From Diplonema japonicum (lineage: Eukaryota > Euglenozoa > Diplonemea > Diplonemida > Diplonemidae), in contig OZ025729.1 in assembly GCA_964019335.1 (NCBI GenBank), forward strand, positions 372,001 to 436,000: a stretch of 64,000 bases of DNA. Reading direction: 5' to 3'. The translations under genes were made by a program, and so were the position numbers. Shown here one piece after another: positions 19,671 to 30,348 of this stretch (position 1 is the stretch's first letter; every line of letters starts with the position of its first letter). The notes below the pieces were generated by a model. It did no database searches. It was not told where the DNA came from and saw only the letters and a program-made list of their open reading frames with translations.

Positions 19671-20330
19671 ATGAAAGATGTTGTTCACAAGGTTGTTCTT
19701 CTTGGTGGAAGAGGGGTCGGGAAGAGCTGCGTAGTGGGCGCGTATACCAAAGGACAGTTCAACCTGTGCGAAAAGAGTACAATTAACCTCGTCGAGTTCG
19801 CGCTGGTGCAGGAAGGCGACGGTGTGTCAGTTCAGTTGTGGGACACCGCAGGACAAGACATCCATGGCCGCATGTCCGCCCTTTACTACAGGGGTGCTCG
19901 CGGCGTTGTGGTTGTCGTGGATCTCACAGAGCTGGCCTCTTTGCAGTGCGCTGAGAAGTGGATTAAAGAAGCGAAAGAGCACAACCCAGCAGCGGTGTTC
20001 ATGATTCTAGCCAATAAAAGCGACTTGGAAAGCCTTCGGGTGATCTCATCAAAAGACATCGAGAAGCTCATCTCCCGCTTCACTCCGCGACCCCTCTACT
20101 TCGAGACATCCGCACTTCTAGGGCTCAACATCCATCTGGCTTTTAAGGAGCTTATAGACGTGGTGTATGTGGGGAGGGTTTTTTTTTCTTTTTTTTTTCC
20201 TCAAAATCTTTTCAGGCAACTGCAACCATCCGATCCTTCTCCTCTACCCTCCGACTTGCCTGCAATCACAAATCTGCACTCTTTCCCTTTGCCCGATTCA
20301 CGAAGGAAGAGGAAGCCGCTCAGGTGCTGA
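19671..20330 (+). CDS. Rab-like small GTPase (one small intron)
   Basis: The ATG at 19671 starts MKDVVHKVVLLGGRGVGKSC. The P-loop GGRGVGKS is at 12-19, G3 is DTAGQD at 58-63 (Asp replaces the usual Gln-Glu pair's Glu), G4 is NKSD at 115-118, and G5 is ETSA. The switch I threonine of the Rab family is not obvious (KSTINLVEF). I place an intron at 20165-20215 (51 bp, GTATGT..TTTCAG); without it the frame would encode VGRVFFSFFFP in mid-helix. Splicing keeps the frame and gives 202 residues ending in a basic tail RRKRKPLRC with a terminal Cys that could be prenylated. It probably acts in vesicle trafficking; the subfamily is unclear. Confidence 0.82.
   Translation: MKDVVHKVVLLGGRGVGKSCVVGAYTKGQFNLCEKSTINLVEFALVQEGDGVSVQLWDTAGQDIHGRMSALYYRGARGVVVVVDLTELASLQCAEKWIKEAKEHNPAAVFMILANKSDLESLRVISSKDIEKLISRFTPRPLYFETSALLGLNIHLAFKELIDVVYVGRVFFSFFFPQNLFRQLQPSDPSPLPSDLPAITNLHSFPLPDSRRKRKPLRC
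20165..20215 (+). other. Predicted spliceosomal intron in Rab-like gene
   Basis: GTATGT donor, T-rich body and CTTTTCAG acceptor. The length of 51 is a multiple of three, so the frame stays open either way. Removal eliminates a Phe-rich insertion. Confidence 0.6.
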
Positions 20331-21266
20331 AAAAAGAAAGAAAAGAAAAAGAAGAAGAAAAAAGAAAAAAAAAAGAAACCAATTGTTTTTTTTTTTTTAA
20401 ATGTATTTAACCAGTAGTAGCTAAGTACCGACTCTTTTTCTTCGCGCTTCGTCAGTTGAGTTACTTATGTTTCTTCGTTATTTCTTTATTTCCAAGGTTT
20501 TTTTCGCGTGGGTAGTACACCTCTTTCTTTTTTTTTTACATCTTTCTTTTGTCTGAGTTCTTTTCCTTAAGCGATATTGTTGAGCAAAACGCCATATTTC
20601 GCGAAAAGAAAAATGCCGAAGAGCGGGATTTTTTAAATTAAAAAATAAAAATAAAAATAAAAAAAATAAAGAACCCCCCCCCTCCACCCCATTTCTTCTT
20701 CTCCCATTATTCTTTTTTTTGTGAACCAAAAGAAAAAAGAGAGTTGAAAAGCTCGCCGAGATTTCTTTCCCCCCCGTGGTTGTGTGCCTTCTGTGTGGCG
20801 AAAGCTCCGTTATCCCGCCCCTTTAATATTCTCTCCTTCATTCTTCATTCTCCATCTAGCTTCGAAACTATCTAGCAGAACAGAACACCGTGGCAACATT
20901 TGGATACAAGAACTTGCACTGAACCCCCGTATTTTTTTAGCACTGGCAAAAGTAAAAGACCTGCCTCAGGGTGTTTGCTTGCCTCGTGTTGCTACTGAAA
21001 GTAATACAGAATTAAGATTCCCCCCCCCCCCCCCATCCCAGTTTTTTTTGCTTTGCATGTCTCCAAGGAAAAGGAGACAGGAATTGGAGCATTAGGTGCC
21101 CTGCTGATATATGTTCCGAAAGCACGGGATTGTTTCTTCTCTTTTTTTTTTTTTATATATATTACTTATCAGTTCTCTCCTTTTTTTATAGTTTCCTTTG
21201 TTTGTATCTCCTCACAGGATTAAAAAGAGGGTGTTCAGGGGGGGTTAGAGCACTTTTTAAGAAAAA
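20331..21266. other. Intergenic spacer
   Basis: A/T-rich spacer with A, T and C tracts. One C run of about 14 lies near 21022. No gene or repeat family recognised. Confidence 0.5.
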
Positions 21267-22034
21267 ATGGGTTTGGGACGAGAGGCTGGTGAGGTGAAGT
21301 ACTTTCCTCCAAACTTCGACCCTTCTGCCGGCACTGGCAAGACACTCTCCAAGAGAGGCGCACCCCAAGTCAGGATCATGCTTCCCATGGGGTTACAGTG
21401 CGACGCTTGCGGCGAATGGATAGCACAAAATAAGAAATTCAGCAGCACGAAGGAGAAAGTACGTGGCGAGGAGTACCTAGGGCTGACCATCTACAGGCTG
21501 ACGATTAAGTGCCCGAGGTGCAGCCAAGAAATCGCAATTAAGACCGACCCAAAGAACCACGACTATATTGTGGAATGGGGTGCAACGAGAAACTACCAGC
21601 ACCATCTTGCAGAGGCTAGGAAGGCGGATGAAGAGGAGGCCCGGCTTGAAAAGGAAAAGGGCGACACCATTGCAGAGCACAACCAGAAGGTTTTGGAAAC
21701 ACGTAAAGAGATGTCGATGTTGGAGAAGATAGAAGAGATACAGCACGCAGCAGTGGTCCGTGCTTCTGTGACAGACGACGTGCTCATGAAAGCCACTTTG
21801 GAGAAACACGAGAAGGCCGACGACACGGAACAGCGCCTTGAAGACGATCAGGAGGCTGAGCGTGTGTTTAAACGCAAAGCCCGCGAAGCAAAAGGACCCA
21901 CTATCACCCTCCCGGACAATACCGTCCCCGACTCCCCACCGGCCGGCTTCGCTGTGAAGAAGAAACGGAAGGAGAAAAAATCCAAAAAATCAAAAGATGG
22001 CGGCGGTCTTTCAGACCTTCTCGGTGGGTACTGA
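21267..22034 (+). CDS. YJU2: Pre-mRNA splicing factor YJU2 (CCDC94, Cwc16 family)
   Basis: A 255-residue protein. The N-terminus has VKYFPPNFDPS, matching the YYPPDFDP start of YJU2 proteins. A zinc-binding pair of CxxC motifs follows (CDAC at 45-48, CPRC at 82-85) with YLGLTIYRLTIKCPRC between them. The hallmark IKTDPKNHDYIVEWGATRNY distinguishes YJU2/CCDC94 from CCDC130. The second half is a charged coiled-coil and ends in a Lys-rich tail (KKKRKEKKSKKSKD), likely nuclear. In known systems YJU2 acts in the spliceosome at the first catalytic step. The downstream spacer has a GA dinucleotide run (22090-22106). Confidence 0.92.
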   Translation: MGLGREAGEVKYFPPNFDPSAGTGKTLSKRGAPQVRIMLPMGLQCDACGEWIAQNKKFSSTKEKVRGEEYLGLTIYRLTIKCPRCSQEIAIKTDPKNHDYIVEWGATRNYQHHLAEARKADEEEARLEKEKGDTIAEHNQKVLETRKEMSMLEKIEEIQHAAVVRASVTDDVLMKATLEKHEKADDTEQRLEDDQEAERVFKRKAREAKGPTITLPDNTVPDSPPAGFAVKKKRKEKKSKKSKDGGGLSDLLGGY

Positions 22035-22228
22035 TTTTTCTTTTTCAACGAGGAAAAACCTGTTGATATATATATGAATGGGGTGGGGGAGAGAGAGAGA
22101 GAGAGAAAAAAAAAAAAGAAAGTGCGAGTGTTTTGTCAGTATTTTTAATTTCATTTTAAAACCCTTCAAAAAGAAAGAAAGGGGGGGGGGAAAAGCAAGT
22201 AAAAGGTAGAAAATTCCCCCCCAAAAAA

Positions 22229-25200
22229 ATGGGTGAGCGAAGAACGTTTGGTTCGATTCCCTCCAGCAGGGGTAGCTTCACGTCCCCATCATGGATGAGC
22301 AGCGAAAGAAGCAGCAACTCTACCGCCGGAACTCTTGGATCTGGCTTAAAGCTTGAACGGTTCGAGCTGGTGGCGAAGATCGGGGCGGGCGCCTTCGGTC
22401 AGGTGTACGAGGCGTTTGATCGATTGTTGCAGAAGTCGGTGGCACTGAAGGTGGAGAAGGCTGACAGCACTCGTTCTCAGTTAAAAGTCGAGGTTAGTGT
22501 CTATAAAAGAATCGATGAGCGGTGGCCCGGCCTGCCCAAGATATTTTACTCCGAAAGCCATGGAAACTTTAACGTGCTAGCGATCGAGCTCTTAGGCCCC
22601 AACCTCGAGGAGCTGTTGACGTACTGCGGGAGGTGCTTCACGCTGAACACGGTGCTGATGATCGGGGAGCAGATTTTCCGGGTCCTCCAACACCTCCACA
22701 GCGTCGGCTACGTGCACCGGGATTTGAAGCCGCCCAATTTTACAATGGGCCTTGGGGAAAGAGGAAACCATGTTTATCTGGTATGGGAATGGGGGGGTTT
22801 TCTTTTCGGGTTTGGGTATTATTCTTTTGCCTTAGCCATCGTCTTTCTCAGTTTTTTAGGCTGGGTAATTCCCGTTTTGCAAAATGAGCGGGCCAGGATT
22901 CAAGCTGCTCAAGGACTTCAGAGCTAAGGGTCTGAAGGAAAAAAAAAAAAAAAAAAAAAACGTTTGGGTTCGGGTATTTTACAGCGTACGAACTTTTTTT
23001 TTTTCTTTTTATACCTTATTTTTTCTTTTCATACCTTCTCGGCCTTTTGGCTAAGATCAAGTGTAGTATCTGTTCTTATCAGCTTAATATCTGATACAGC
23101 ACCTCGTGTGCTGCGATATTAAACTAATTTGTCGTTGGGGGTGGCAGGTAGCTCAGGGCAACCTGAGTCTGTCCACAGGTGTTGCCCTGGAGCTGCACAA
23201 CATCCAGGAGTGGCACACCTTACTCTTCTAGGGGGCGGTATTATCATGTCGAACGATCAGCAGGGGGACAGTAAAGGACCCGGCCCACCTCCAAGTGGTG
23301 CCTCTGGGGCCGAGAAGGATTCGGCGCAGACGGGCCGGGACGGGGCAAAACAGCAAACGTGGGCTGAGCAAGCACGAAAAGCGGTAGGAAAGGTGGTGAA
23401 GGTGGACCACACTTTGTTACCAACGATAGCAAAGGAGCAGAGGACGAACAAGAAGACGCCACAGCAGCAGCAGGGACAAAGGAAGGGGCAGAAGGACTCA
23501 TTCAGAGCCATCCTGGGAGCATGGGCGGCACCGAAAGAATGGGAGATGGCGAAGGGAGACCCGAAAGCATCTCTCAAAGCTTTCATGGGGGACGTAGCAG
23601 CGGTGATGGGGGAACCGCTAAAAAGAGAGGGGAGGAGTGTGTAGACATCCTCATCTGGGTCAACAGGAAGGAAGCAGAAGCCAAGGCAGCCGAGATGAGA
23701 GGGCCTTGGGTGCTAGAGAGAAGGCGGCGAGGAGTGGTCTGGCTGGCCACCAGAGATCTGAGGCGCGCTGTGGAGGTGATGGACAGCGTGAGGAAGGTCA
23801 GCAAGGACGCCTTGCTGACGATGAACGGGAGGGCTTCGGCGTCCAAGTACAGGACGACGTCGAAGCGGTGAGGAAGCTGGTGGAGCAGGCCAACCTCGGG
23901 GTGACAAAGAAGATCTCATACGATCTTAGAGGTCTCCCCCAGGGAACAACACGAGAGGCCGCGCAGCAGACGGTGGCGGCAACTGGATGGAAGGGGCAGG
24001 TGGTGAGGGTGCTCCCAAAGGAAGGGAAGGTGCTGGCGGTAGTGCAGGCGCAGGAGCCACCAGAATTCGGCGAGATCGACTGGGGGGAGGGACAAGCAGA
24101 GCTGTGGGAGTCCCGCAAACCGCCGGCGAGAGACCCGAAGGAGGAGAGAAGGACGGACCGGAACGGGCAGTGCAAGGGCCAACGATACACACAGAAGCAA
24201 TTCTGGCGCCACTACGGCAAAGCAAGGGGCGAGGAGGAGTGGAAGAGTAACGACCCCGTGGTCGGGGCTCAGCCACAACAAGAACAACAACAACAAGGGC
24301 AACAACAAACTCCAACGCAGAGGGAGAGGCAGCTCGAGGAGCAGGTGAGGGAGCTGAAGGAAGAGGTGAAGAAGCTGAGAGCAGCGGTAGCGGCAGCCAC
24401 GAACAAGAGGGCCGAGCCGGGGAAGAAAAGGAAGGTGAGGGAGGATAAAACCCCCTCGATGACGCGGACGCCAGCACCATCACCATCGCCAGTGAAGCAG
24501 CAGAGGGGTGACGCAGCAGAGGTGGTGCCAGGATATGCGGCAGGAACGGCCAACTCCAAGGCCAAGTCCAGGTCAGGGTTAGGGACAGGGCGCAACGGGA
24601 AGGACAGACGCGTAATCAAGCAGGCCGAGCACGACGAAGGAAGACAGAGGGACTACGACGGGATGGGCAAGAAAGCGCCGAAGCACACCCACCACTGGGA
24701 GGAGCACAAAAGCAGAACCAGGTGGGTGTGCACCAAGTGCGAGCGCAACATGCCGAAGGGTACGTACGCGACCACCTGCAGGCATGGGGAGTGCAAGCTG
24801 CAGAAGTGCAGACGCTGCGTGGAGGGACGGAGGCAGCAGCTGTACTACAGCTCGACAGACGAATCCTCGAGCCTGTCCTCGGGGGAATGGTGAACGGCAG
24901 GACGCGGTGGAGCGCAGGGGACGGGGACGGACCTGCAAGAGGTAGCGAAGAGGATGCATTTAGAGTATGAGGAAGTCCCGGGAGACGGGAACTGCCAATA
25001 CTCGGCAATCTCCACCGCACTGAAAAGGGGGAACGCGGCACAACTACGTCAGCTGACCGCCAAGCACATCGCGAAAAACCCCCAAAGATACGGAGGACTA
25101 CTGCAAGCAGAGGATGAGACCGTGGAAGCATACGCGGAGAAAACAGCAAAAGACCGCACGTGGGGGGACCATATCACACTAGAGGCGGCGGCACATGATG

Positions 25201-28200
25201 AAGACCAACATCTGGGTCCTGAGGGAGGAAGGAATACAGCGGGCCGCGAGGCCAGAGGACGCAGTGAGCACGATCATCATTGCGTACGAGCCCTATCACT
25301 ACGATGCGATCCACGCACCACGATGTGTCACACGCTGGTTGGAGGGGACGGCGAAGACGCGGGTAGGGATAGAAGAACTGAGAGTGGTAGCGAAGCGAGG
25401 TGCTAAGAAGGAATCGACTGGCCAGACTTCGGATCAACACGGGAACTCCCCCGGCCCTGAACGCTGGGGTGTCCTGGATACGAGGACGGGCGCGAGTCGG
25501 AGGCGCGATATCCTCCATGAGAAGTCTGGTAACCCTACAGCCAAAGTCCTAGACTGTAGGGGTGAACGTATAGGCAGCACCAAGCGGAGCGAACACGAAC
25601 AGGAACAAAGGACACTGCACCTGACGAGCGTGAACGTGGCGTCGCTGCGCAACAGGCTGGACGACGTAATGAAGCTGGACACCGACGTCATCTGCCTACA
25701 GGAGATGCGCTCACTGCAGCAGGACAAGGAGAGACGGCCCACGCTATGAAGGGGATGCGTGGCAAGAATAGGTACAGACCCATGTGGGGGGACCCACAAC
25801 CGGGGAGGAAAAAAGAAGGACTGACCTCTATTGACATAGCACAGCGAGGGGGACTCGCGACTTTTGTGAGGGAACCGCGCACGGTGCTTGGATCATCCTT
25901 GGACAGGGACCTCTGGCTACACATCATCACAGTGTACTGTCCAGCAGGCGAAGCGGAGGAAAAGAGGAGGCAAAGGGAACAGCTGCTACACCACATCCTG
26001 CAGAAGAAGGTGAGAGAGCTGGGGAACGTGCCCATAGTGGTAGCCGGAGACCTGAACACAGACGAAGGGAGGTCTCAGGAACTGCGGTACGCGCTACACA
26101 CGGGGTGGACAGACGCAGCAGCAGCATGTGCCATGCAACGAGGAGAGGAGCCCGGACCCACATTCGTAAGAGACAACTGTGCGTCGAGGATAGACTACAT
26201 ACTCCTGAACCCAATTGCGGCGCAGGCGCTCAAGGGGTGCGAGACGCGGAAGGACGTCAAAGAAGCGGACCACATGACGCTTACCGTGGAGATGGACCTA
26301 GGACGGTTCAGGCAGAATATCCAAAGATACATGATACCGAAGGAAATCCCGGAACAGCAGCGGAAGCCGACGGAAGAGGAAGGCGAACGGGCGCTTGACG
26401 GAAGCGAGTTCCGGAGGCATATGCTGAGGGACGGAAGGGGTGACATCAACGCGGCGTGGAGGGAGCTGGCCATGGTCAGTGAGAACATGCTGCTGGGAGA
26501 GGGACCATCCGACAAGGCGCCGTACCAGGGCAGGGGGAAGACCCGAAAGCCACAACAAAAAAAGACTTTGCGCGCCAACAACCAGAGGAGCGGCAGGAGC
26601 GGCATCGACGAAGCAAGTGAAACTCGAGAGGATGGAAGGAAGACTCCAGGCCGTCAAGATCCAATTGCTAAAGCTTCAACAGCAAGGCGGGGGACAGATG
26701 AGCAGGATAACGACGAGAACCATCCAAAACCTCAACGAGGACCTCCAGAACACGGGTGTCAAGAGCCGGCCCTTATCAGCAGAGGAGACATGCATTGAGG
26801 ACATCATTGCAGACGCGGAGCTAATAGGGGAAGCTGTGAAAAGGCGAGAACGGGAACTGGAGAAGGAGCAGAGGGTGGCGAGGAAAAGGAACTACCTCGA
26901 TTCGGTGGAGAGAGGGGCTGAGACGAGGGACTTAGTGGCAGGGATGAAGGGAACGCAAGTGGGACGGGGCACAGCGAGCGTGGAGCTTCAGGGCGCCACG
27001 ATCGCGAATCCAGAGCAGCTAGACAGGACGATGAGAGAACACTGGGAGACGGTATTCGCGAAGTACAAGAACAGACCACAGCCCGGGTACGAGACCTTTA
27101 AGAAGGAGTACGGGTCACACATCGTCAGACAAGAGATGGGAGGAGGCCCAATCACGGGGGAAAGCCTACGGCAAGTGCTGGTGAAGAAAACGGCCAGAAG
27201 TGCAGCAGGTATAGACGGCTGGCGGATGGCAGAGCTACGTAGGCTCCCAGTGGTGGTGCTAGAAGCATGGGCAGACCTGTTCAACTTCATCGAAGAGACA
27301 GGGGAATGGCCGGAGGCGCTGTGTACGGCGCTGGTGACCTTGGTGCCGAAGTGTAAGAACGCAGGACCACTAGAACACCGACCCATCACGGTCACGTCGG
27401 CTGTGTGCAGGCTGTGGGCGAGCACCAGGCTGCAGGACATCTTGCCGTGGCAGGAGAGGTGGATACACAACACGCAGCATGGGTTCAGAACAAAGCACGG
27501 GACGGAGGATGTCCTCATGGAAATAAGCACGAGGATCGAAGCAGCGGTGATGGACGGAGAGCCACTTGTAGGAGTGGCCCTGGGCTTTGCCAAATGTTTC
27601 GACACAGTACCGCAGGGGCTGGTGCTGGAGCTGATGAAGGACATGGGCAAAGGCATGTACGACAGCCTCAGGAGAAGGTTCAGATACGCGACAGGAGTTG
27701 GTGAGGAGTTCGAGACCACCAACGGGATCCTGCAAGGCTGCCCCATCTCGATCATCATGATCAACGCGCTGTTGGCGGTCATGATGAAGAGCGTGGAGCA
27801 GAGGACGGGTGTTGAGACCTTGTCGTACGCCGATGACGCATACCTGTTGGCGGCACTCGCAGAAGTACTACGAGAAGCCACAGACACGGTAGGTGCCTTT
27901 TGCGACATTGTCGGCATGAAGCTGAACAACAAGAAGTGCGAGGTGTTCGCGGCCGGCGGCAAGGCACCAAGGGTAAAGGTGGACGGGCGGGAGCTGGGTA
28001 CTGCCAACAAGGTGAAGGTACTAGGGGCGAGGTTACGGACGGACGGCAAAGCGCAGAAGGACAACGAGAGGGTCAGGACAGCTATTAACAGGCTGGAGAG
28101 ACTCGCGATCACGCCGCTAAGCTATGAGCAGAGGGGGGAGGTACTGCAGACCACTGTAATACCGAGCTGCCTGTACGACGTAGCCTTCTCCCCACCATCG

Positions 28201-30243
28201 GATGGATATCTCGCAAAACTGACGAAGGTGGCGTCGCGTGCCTTGTGGGGACCGAGGTACAGGACACGAAACCCGGCGGCAGTGCTATCAATCCTCCATA
28301 AAGGACACACATACGACCCGGAGGTGGCCTCGCCATACCGCGCAATGGCTCTATTCCACAGGGTGCACCAGAAGAAGGGGACAGTGTGGGAAAGATGTGA
28401 AAGGCTGGCAGTAGCATACCGCGAGGAAGGAAGAACAATACCGCTAGGTCCGGTAGGCAATATGCTGCGAAGGTGGCTTCCGAAAGTGGGTCTCGGCTGG
28501 ACGGGGTTCATACAGAAGCTGAAGGAAGGGAAGGAACGTTTCGCGCACGAAATGCGGGAGAGGCTGAGGGTGGGACGCTCAAAAAGCATCGAACAGGTGA
28601 GGAGGTCGATGCGAGACCTGGGGGAAGGAGCGGACCCGAGTACGAACGAGCTCTGGCAGCGGCTGAGGAAGAGCAACGATCCGATAGCAGCCAGGGCCTT
28701 ACAGCGGGTGATAACCGGGGGAGTTTTCTACATCAACCCCAGGGGGTGGCACACGGACGCCAAGAAGAACATCGAACCGCCGAAGGAGGGAGAGGACACC
28801 ACCTCAGGAGAGGAAGAAGAGGAAGAAGAAGAGGAAATGACGCGACCCACGAGGCAGCAGCCAGCACAGTACGTCAACTGTGACATATGTGAACACGAGG
28901 TGCATGAGCACGACATGCTCAAGCACGCGCTGTGGGACTGCGAGTTGGCAAGGGAAATACAAAACAAGGAAGCTAACAGAGCAGTGGTGGAGGAACGGAC
29001 GGCCATGCCGAGGTGCATGCAGCTGCACGGAGTGCTGCCGCGAGGACACGACAAAGAGCATCTCAAGAACCTGCAGCTCTACCTCCTGGAGGTGGTAACA
29101 GAACGAGACCGCCGCCTGCAAGAAAAGAGGGCACTGGAGAGGTACACGACTCACCCGTGGGAAGTGATCACAGAAGGAAAAAGACACCCGACACCGACAT
29201 GGAGAGAACTACGACAACATGTAGGGGGGGCTCATGAAACAGTACGGACAGGAGATCGTCAAATGGCTAGGGCAGCTCAAGTGGTACCGGGGCCCGAGGA
29301 GAACAACGGTCACGACAATAGAGCTTGCGCTAGACTACGAGAACAGCACAATGAAGTCGCTGGTGGGTGAACGTGGAGACCTGACACTAATAGGTAAAAA
29401 GGCGAGACGGCTGCATGGCCTGCTGGTGAGGCTGCAGGAAGGCTGGCAGGACGCGCGGATAAGGAGGAAGGTCAGGGGACACAGAGCCATACCGGCGGAG
29501 CAACGGCGGAACCACGGCCTGAGGACCATAGGGGGGAGAAAGGTCTTGGGCTGGGACAGAAGACCGCTGCACGTCTCGGAACAGACGAAGAAGGACCTCC
29601 AGAAACTGAGACAGCAGTGGCAGAAGGAGCGGTGAGCGCCATGAGGGAGCGGGCTCAGCCCAAAAAGGAAAGACCGAAGCCGCTGAAGGGAGATAGGGGC
29701 AGGTAGAAGAACAAGACAGGAAGTCCCAGATCAGGGATTTCCTTTTACCTCTTTAATTTCTTTTTACTTTTTTATTCATTCTTTTTTCAGATTGACTTCG
29801 GCCTCTCGAAAAGGTTCTTGCGGGACTACAGCGAGGATCACATCCCGTTCAGGATGGACAAGGGCTTTGTGGGTACCTCGCGGTACGCCCCGATTGCAAG
29901 CCACGCAGGGGCTGAACAAGGCCGGAAAGACGACCTCGAGTCAGTGTGCTACGTACTGTTGTACCTGCGTCAGGGAAGCCTACCGTGGCAAGGAGGAAAA
30001 GGAACCAAAACCGTACGCCGAAAGTATATTCACGAAAAAAAGCAATCCTGCGACCCCTCCACCTTGGGAGCCGATATGAAGATCCTGACACCCATCCTGA
30101 CCCACGTGAAGCGACTCTCCTTCAAAGACAAGCCCGACTATCCCTACATTCTCCAGCTCTTTGACAAGGCTTTCAAAACCAACAACATCACCCGTAACTG
30201 GGCATACGACTGGCTAAAAGGTCTCGGCCCCCCAGTATCCTGA
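22229..30243 (+). CDS. Casein kinase 1 family Ser/Thr kinase, split by a 7-kb intron
   Basis: The coding sequence is 22229-22780 joined to 29791-30243, 334 residues. Exon 1 has a Ser-rich leader, the glycine loop IGAGAFGQVYEAF (51-63), catalytic Lys74 (VALKVEK) and YVHRDLKPPNF (161-171), ending LGERGNHVYL. Exon 2 begins IDFGLSKRFLRDYS, so the phase-0 intron falls two residues before the DFG. It then has the CK1 signature VGTSRYAPIASHAGAEQGRKD and SLPWQG. Reading through the donor instead gives a poor, early-terminating tail. Relative to mammalian CK1 it has a short C-terminal extension. All catalytic motifs are intact, so it should be an active kinase if the long intron is removed. Confidence 0.9.
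23031..23220 (+). ncRNA. U2 spliceosomal snRNA (full length)
   Basis: The 5' end ATACCTTCTCGGCC and the following CTTTTGGCTAAGATCAAG match the highly conserved U2 5' stem-loop. GTAGTA at 23063-23068 is the branch-point recognition sequence. Then come the stem-loop II region (ATCTGATACAGCACC..GTGCTGCGATATTAA), a short Sm-like site (TAATTTGT, about 23125-23132), and a hairpin CTCAGG-GCAA-CCTGAG. A terminal stem-loop IV follows with CCTGG..CCAGG inside AGGTG..CACCT, ending at 23220. At about 190 nt it is full length, with no visible break. No separate snRNA promoter is recognisable in the T-rich upstream sequence. Whether it is a functional gene or a carried copy is unresolved. Confidence 0.9.
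23246..24893 (+). pseudogene. Retrotransposon ORF1 (frameshifted)
   Basis: The ATG at 23246 (MSNDQQGDSKGPG) opens a Gly/Gln/Lys-rich protein. Reading must change frame near 23630 and again near 23850 to stay in coding-like sequence. The middle (ECVDILIWVNRKEAEAKA to KLVEQANLG) has a strand-helix pattern compatible with an RRM-like fold. A Gln-rich stretch and a predicted coiled coil follow (QLEEQVRELKEEVKKLRAAV). The end has WVCTKCERNMP and CRHGECKLQKCRRC, a probable zinc-binding module. It presumably binds the element RNA. The breaks indicate decay or assembly indels. Confidence 0.65.
24954..25330 (+). pseudogene. OTU-like cysteine protease domain of ORF2 (one frameshift)
   Basis: Starts MHLEYEEVPGDGNCQYSAIS, the OTU signature with Asp11 and nucleophile Cys14. 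WGDHITLEAAA follows, and then the frame shifts near 25190 to continue TNIWVLREEGI..IIIAYEPYHYDAIH, where the HYD His is the expected catalytic partner. OTU proteases cleave ubiquitin-type linkages; within retrotransposons the function is not established. It sits between ORF1 and the endonuclease, probably as the N-terminus of ORF2. Confidence 0.75.
25600..26320 (+). pseudogene. AP-type endonuclease domain of ORF2 (frameshifted)
   Basis: The motifs run in order: TSVNVASLRNRLDDV, TDVICLQEMR with the metal-binding Glu, VVAGDLNTDEGR, SRIDYILLN and EADHMTLTVEMDL. These are the standard blocks of the AP endonuclease that nicks target DNA for target-primed reverse transcription. A frame change lies near 25745, between the LQE and later motifs. 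The sequence continues into a linker (RFRQNIQRYMIPKEIPEQ) that is also conserved in the 50-53 kb element. Confidence 0.8.
26600..29635 (+). pseudogene. Reverse transcriptase and C-terminal part of ORF2
   Basis: After a frame change near the A7 run at 26567, a long frame to about 29260 encodes the non-LTR RT. It has AAGIDGWRMAELRRLP, CTALVTLVPK, HRPITVTSAVCRLWA, FAKCFDTVPQ, GILQGCPISIIMINALL and SYADDAYLL (YADD at 27825-27836). An acidic linker (EEEEEEEEE) and a zinc-like CDICEHEVHEHDMLKHALWDC follow. A last frame change at the G8 run near 29223 leads into the C-terminal KWLGQLKWYRG..TTIELALDYE and a TGA at 29633. The catalytic Asp residues are present, so decay is limited to frameshifts. Confidence 0.82.
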
Positions 30244-30348
30244 AAAGGGCAGATTTACACTGCTTTTGTTTCTACAATATGGTTATATCGTTTTGTTTCG
30301 TTTGCTCATGTGTTATTTTCAAAATTCCTTTTTTTTTTTTTTTTTTTG

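Larger units (their letters stand above)
23221..29740 (+). mobile_element. Non-LTR retrotransposon with OTU protease, AP endonuclease and RT (decayed)
   Basis: It begins directly at the 3' end of the U2 sequence; the first ORF's ATG is 26 bp downstream. The order is ORF1 (nucleic-acid-binding, Cys-rich end), OTU-like cysteine protease, AP-type endonuclease, RT with YADD, a CxxC..H..WxC zinc motif, and a C-terminal domain shared with the 50-53 kb element. Several frameshifts split both ORFs. The 3' end lies near 29740, without a poly-A tail, inside the CK1 intron. From memory, OTU proteases occur in Dualen/RandI-type elements, so this may be related. Possible diverged target duplication: the pyrimidine tracts with ATACCT or TTACCT at 23001-23030 and 29741-29760. 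Confidence 0.85.
22781..29790 (+). other. Long intron of the CK1 gene containing U2 snRNA and a retrotransposon
   Basis: The donor is GTATGG directly after CTG (Leu184) and the acceptor is CATTCTTTTTTCAG. The donor-side 250 bp is host-like intron with A and T tracts. The intron holds a U2 snRNA sequence (23031-23220) and, immediately after it, a non-LTR element running to about 29740, both on the same strand as the kinase. Without the insert the intron would be about 300 bp. Confidence 0.82.

Noticed and set aside
23129-23245. Protein start inside the U2 sequence
   Set aside because: This stretch is the structured U2 3' half; the retroelement ORF1 ATG at 23246 is the better start.
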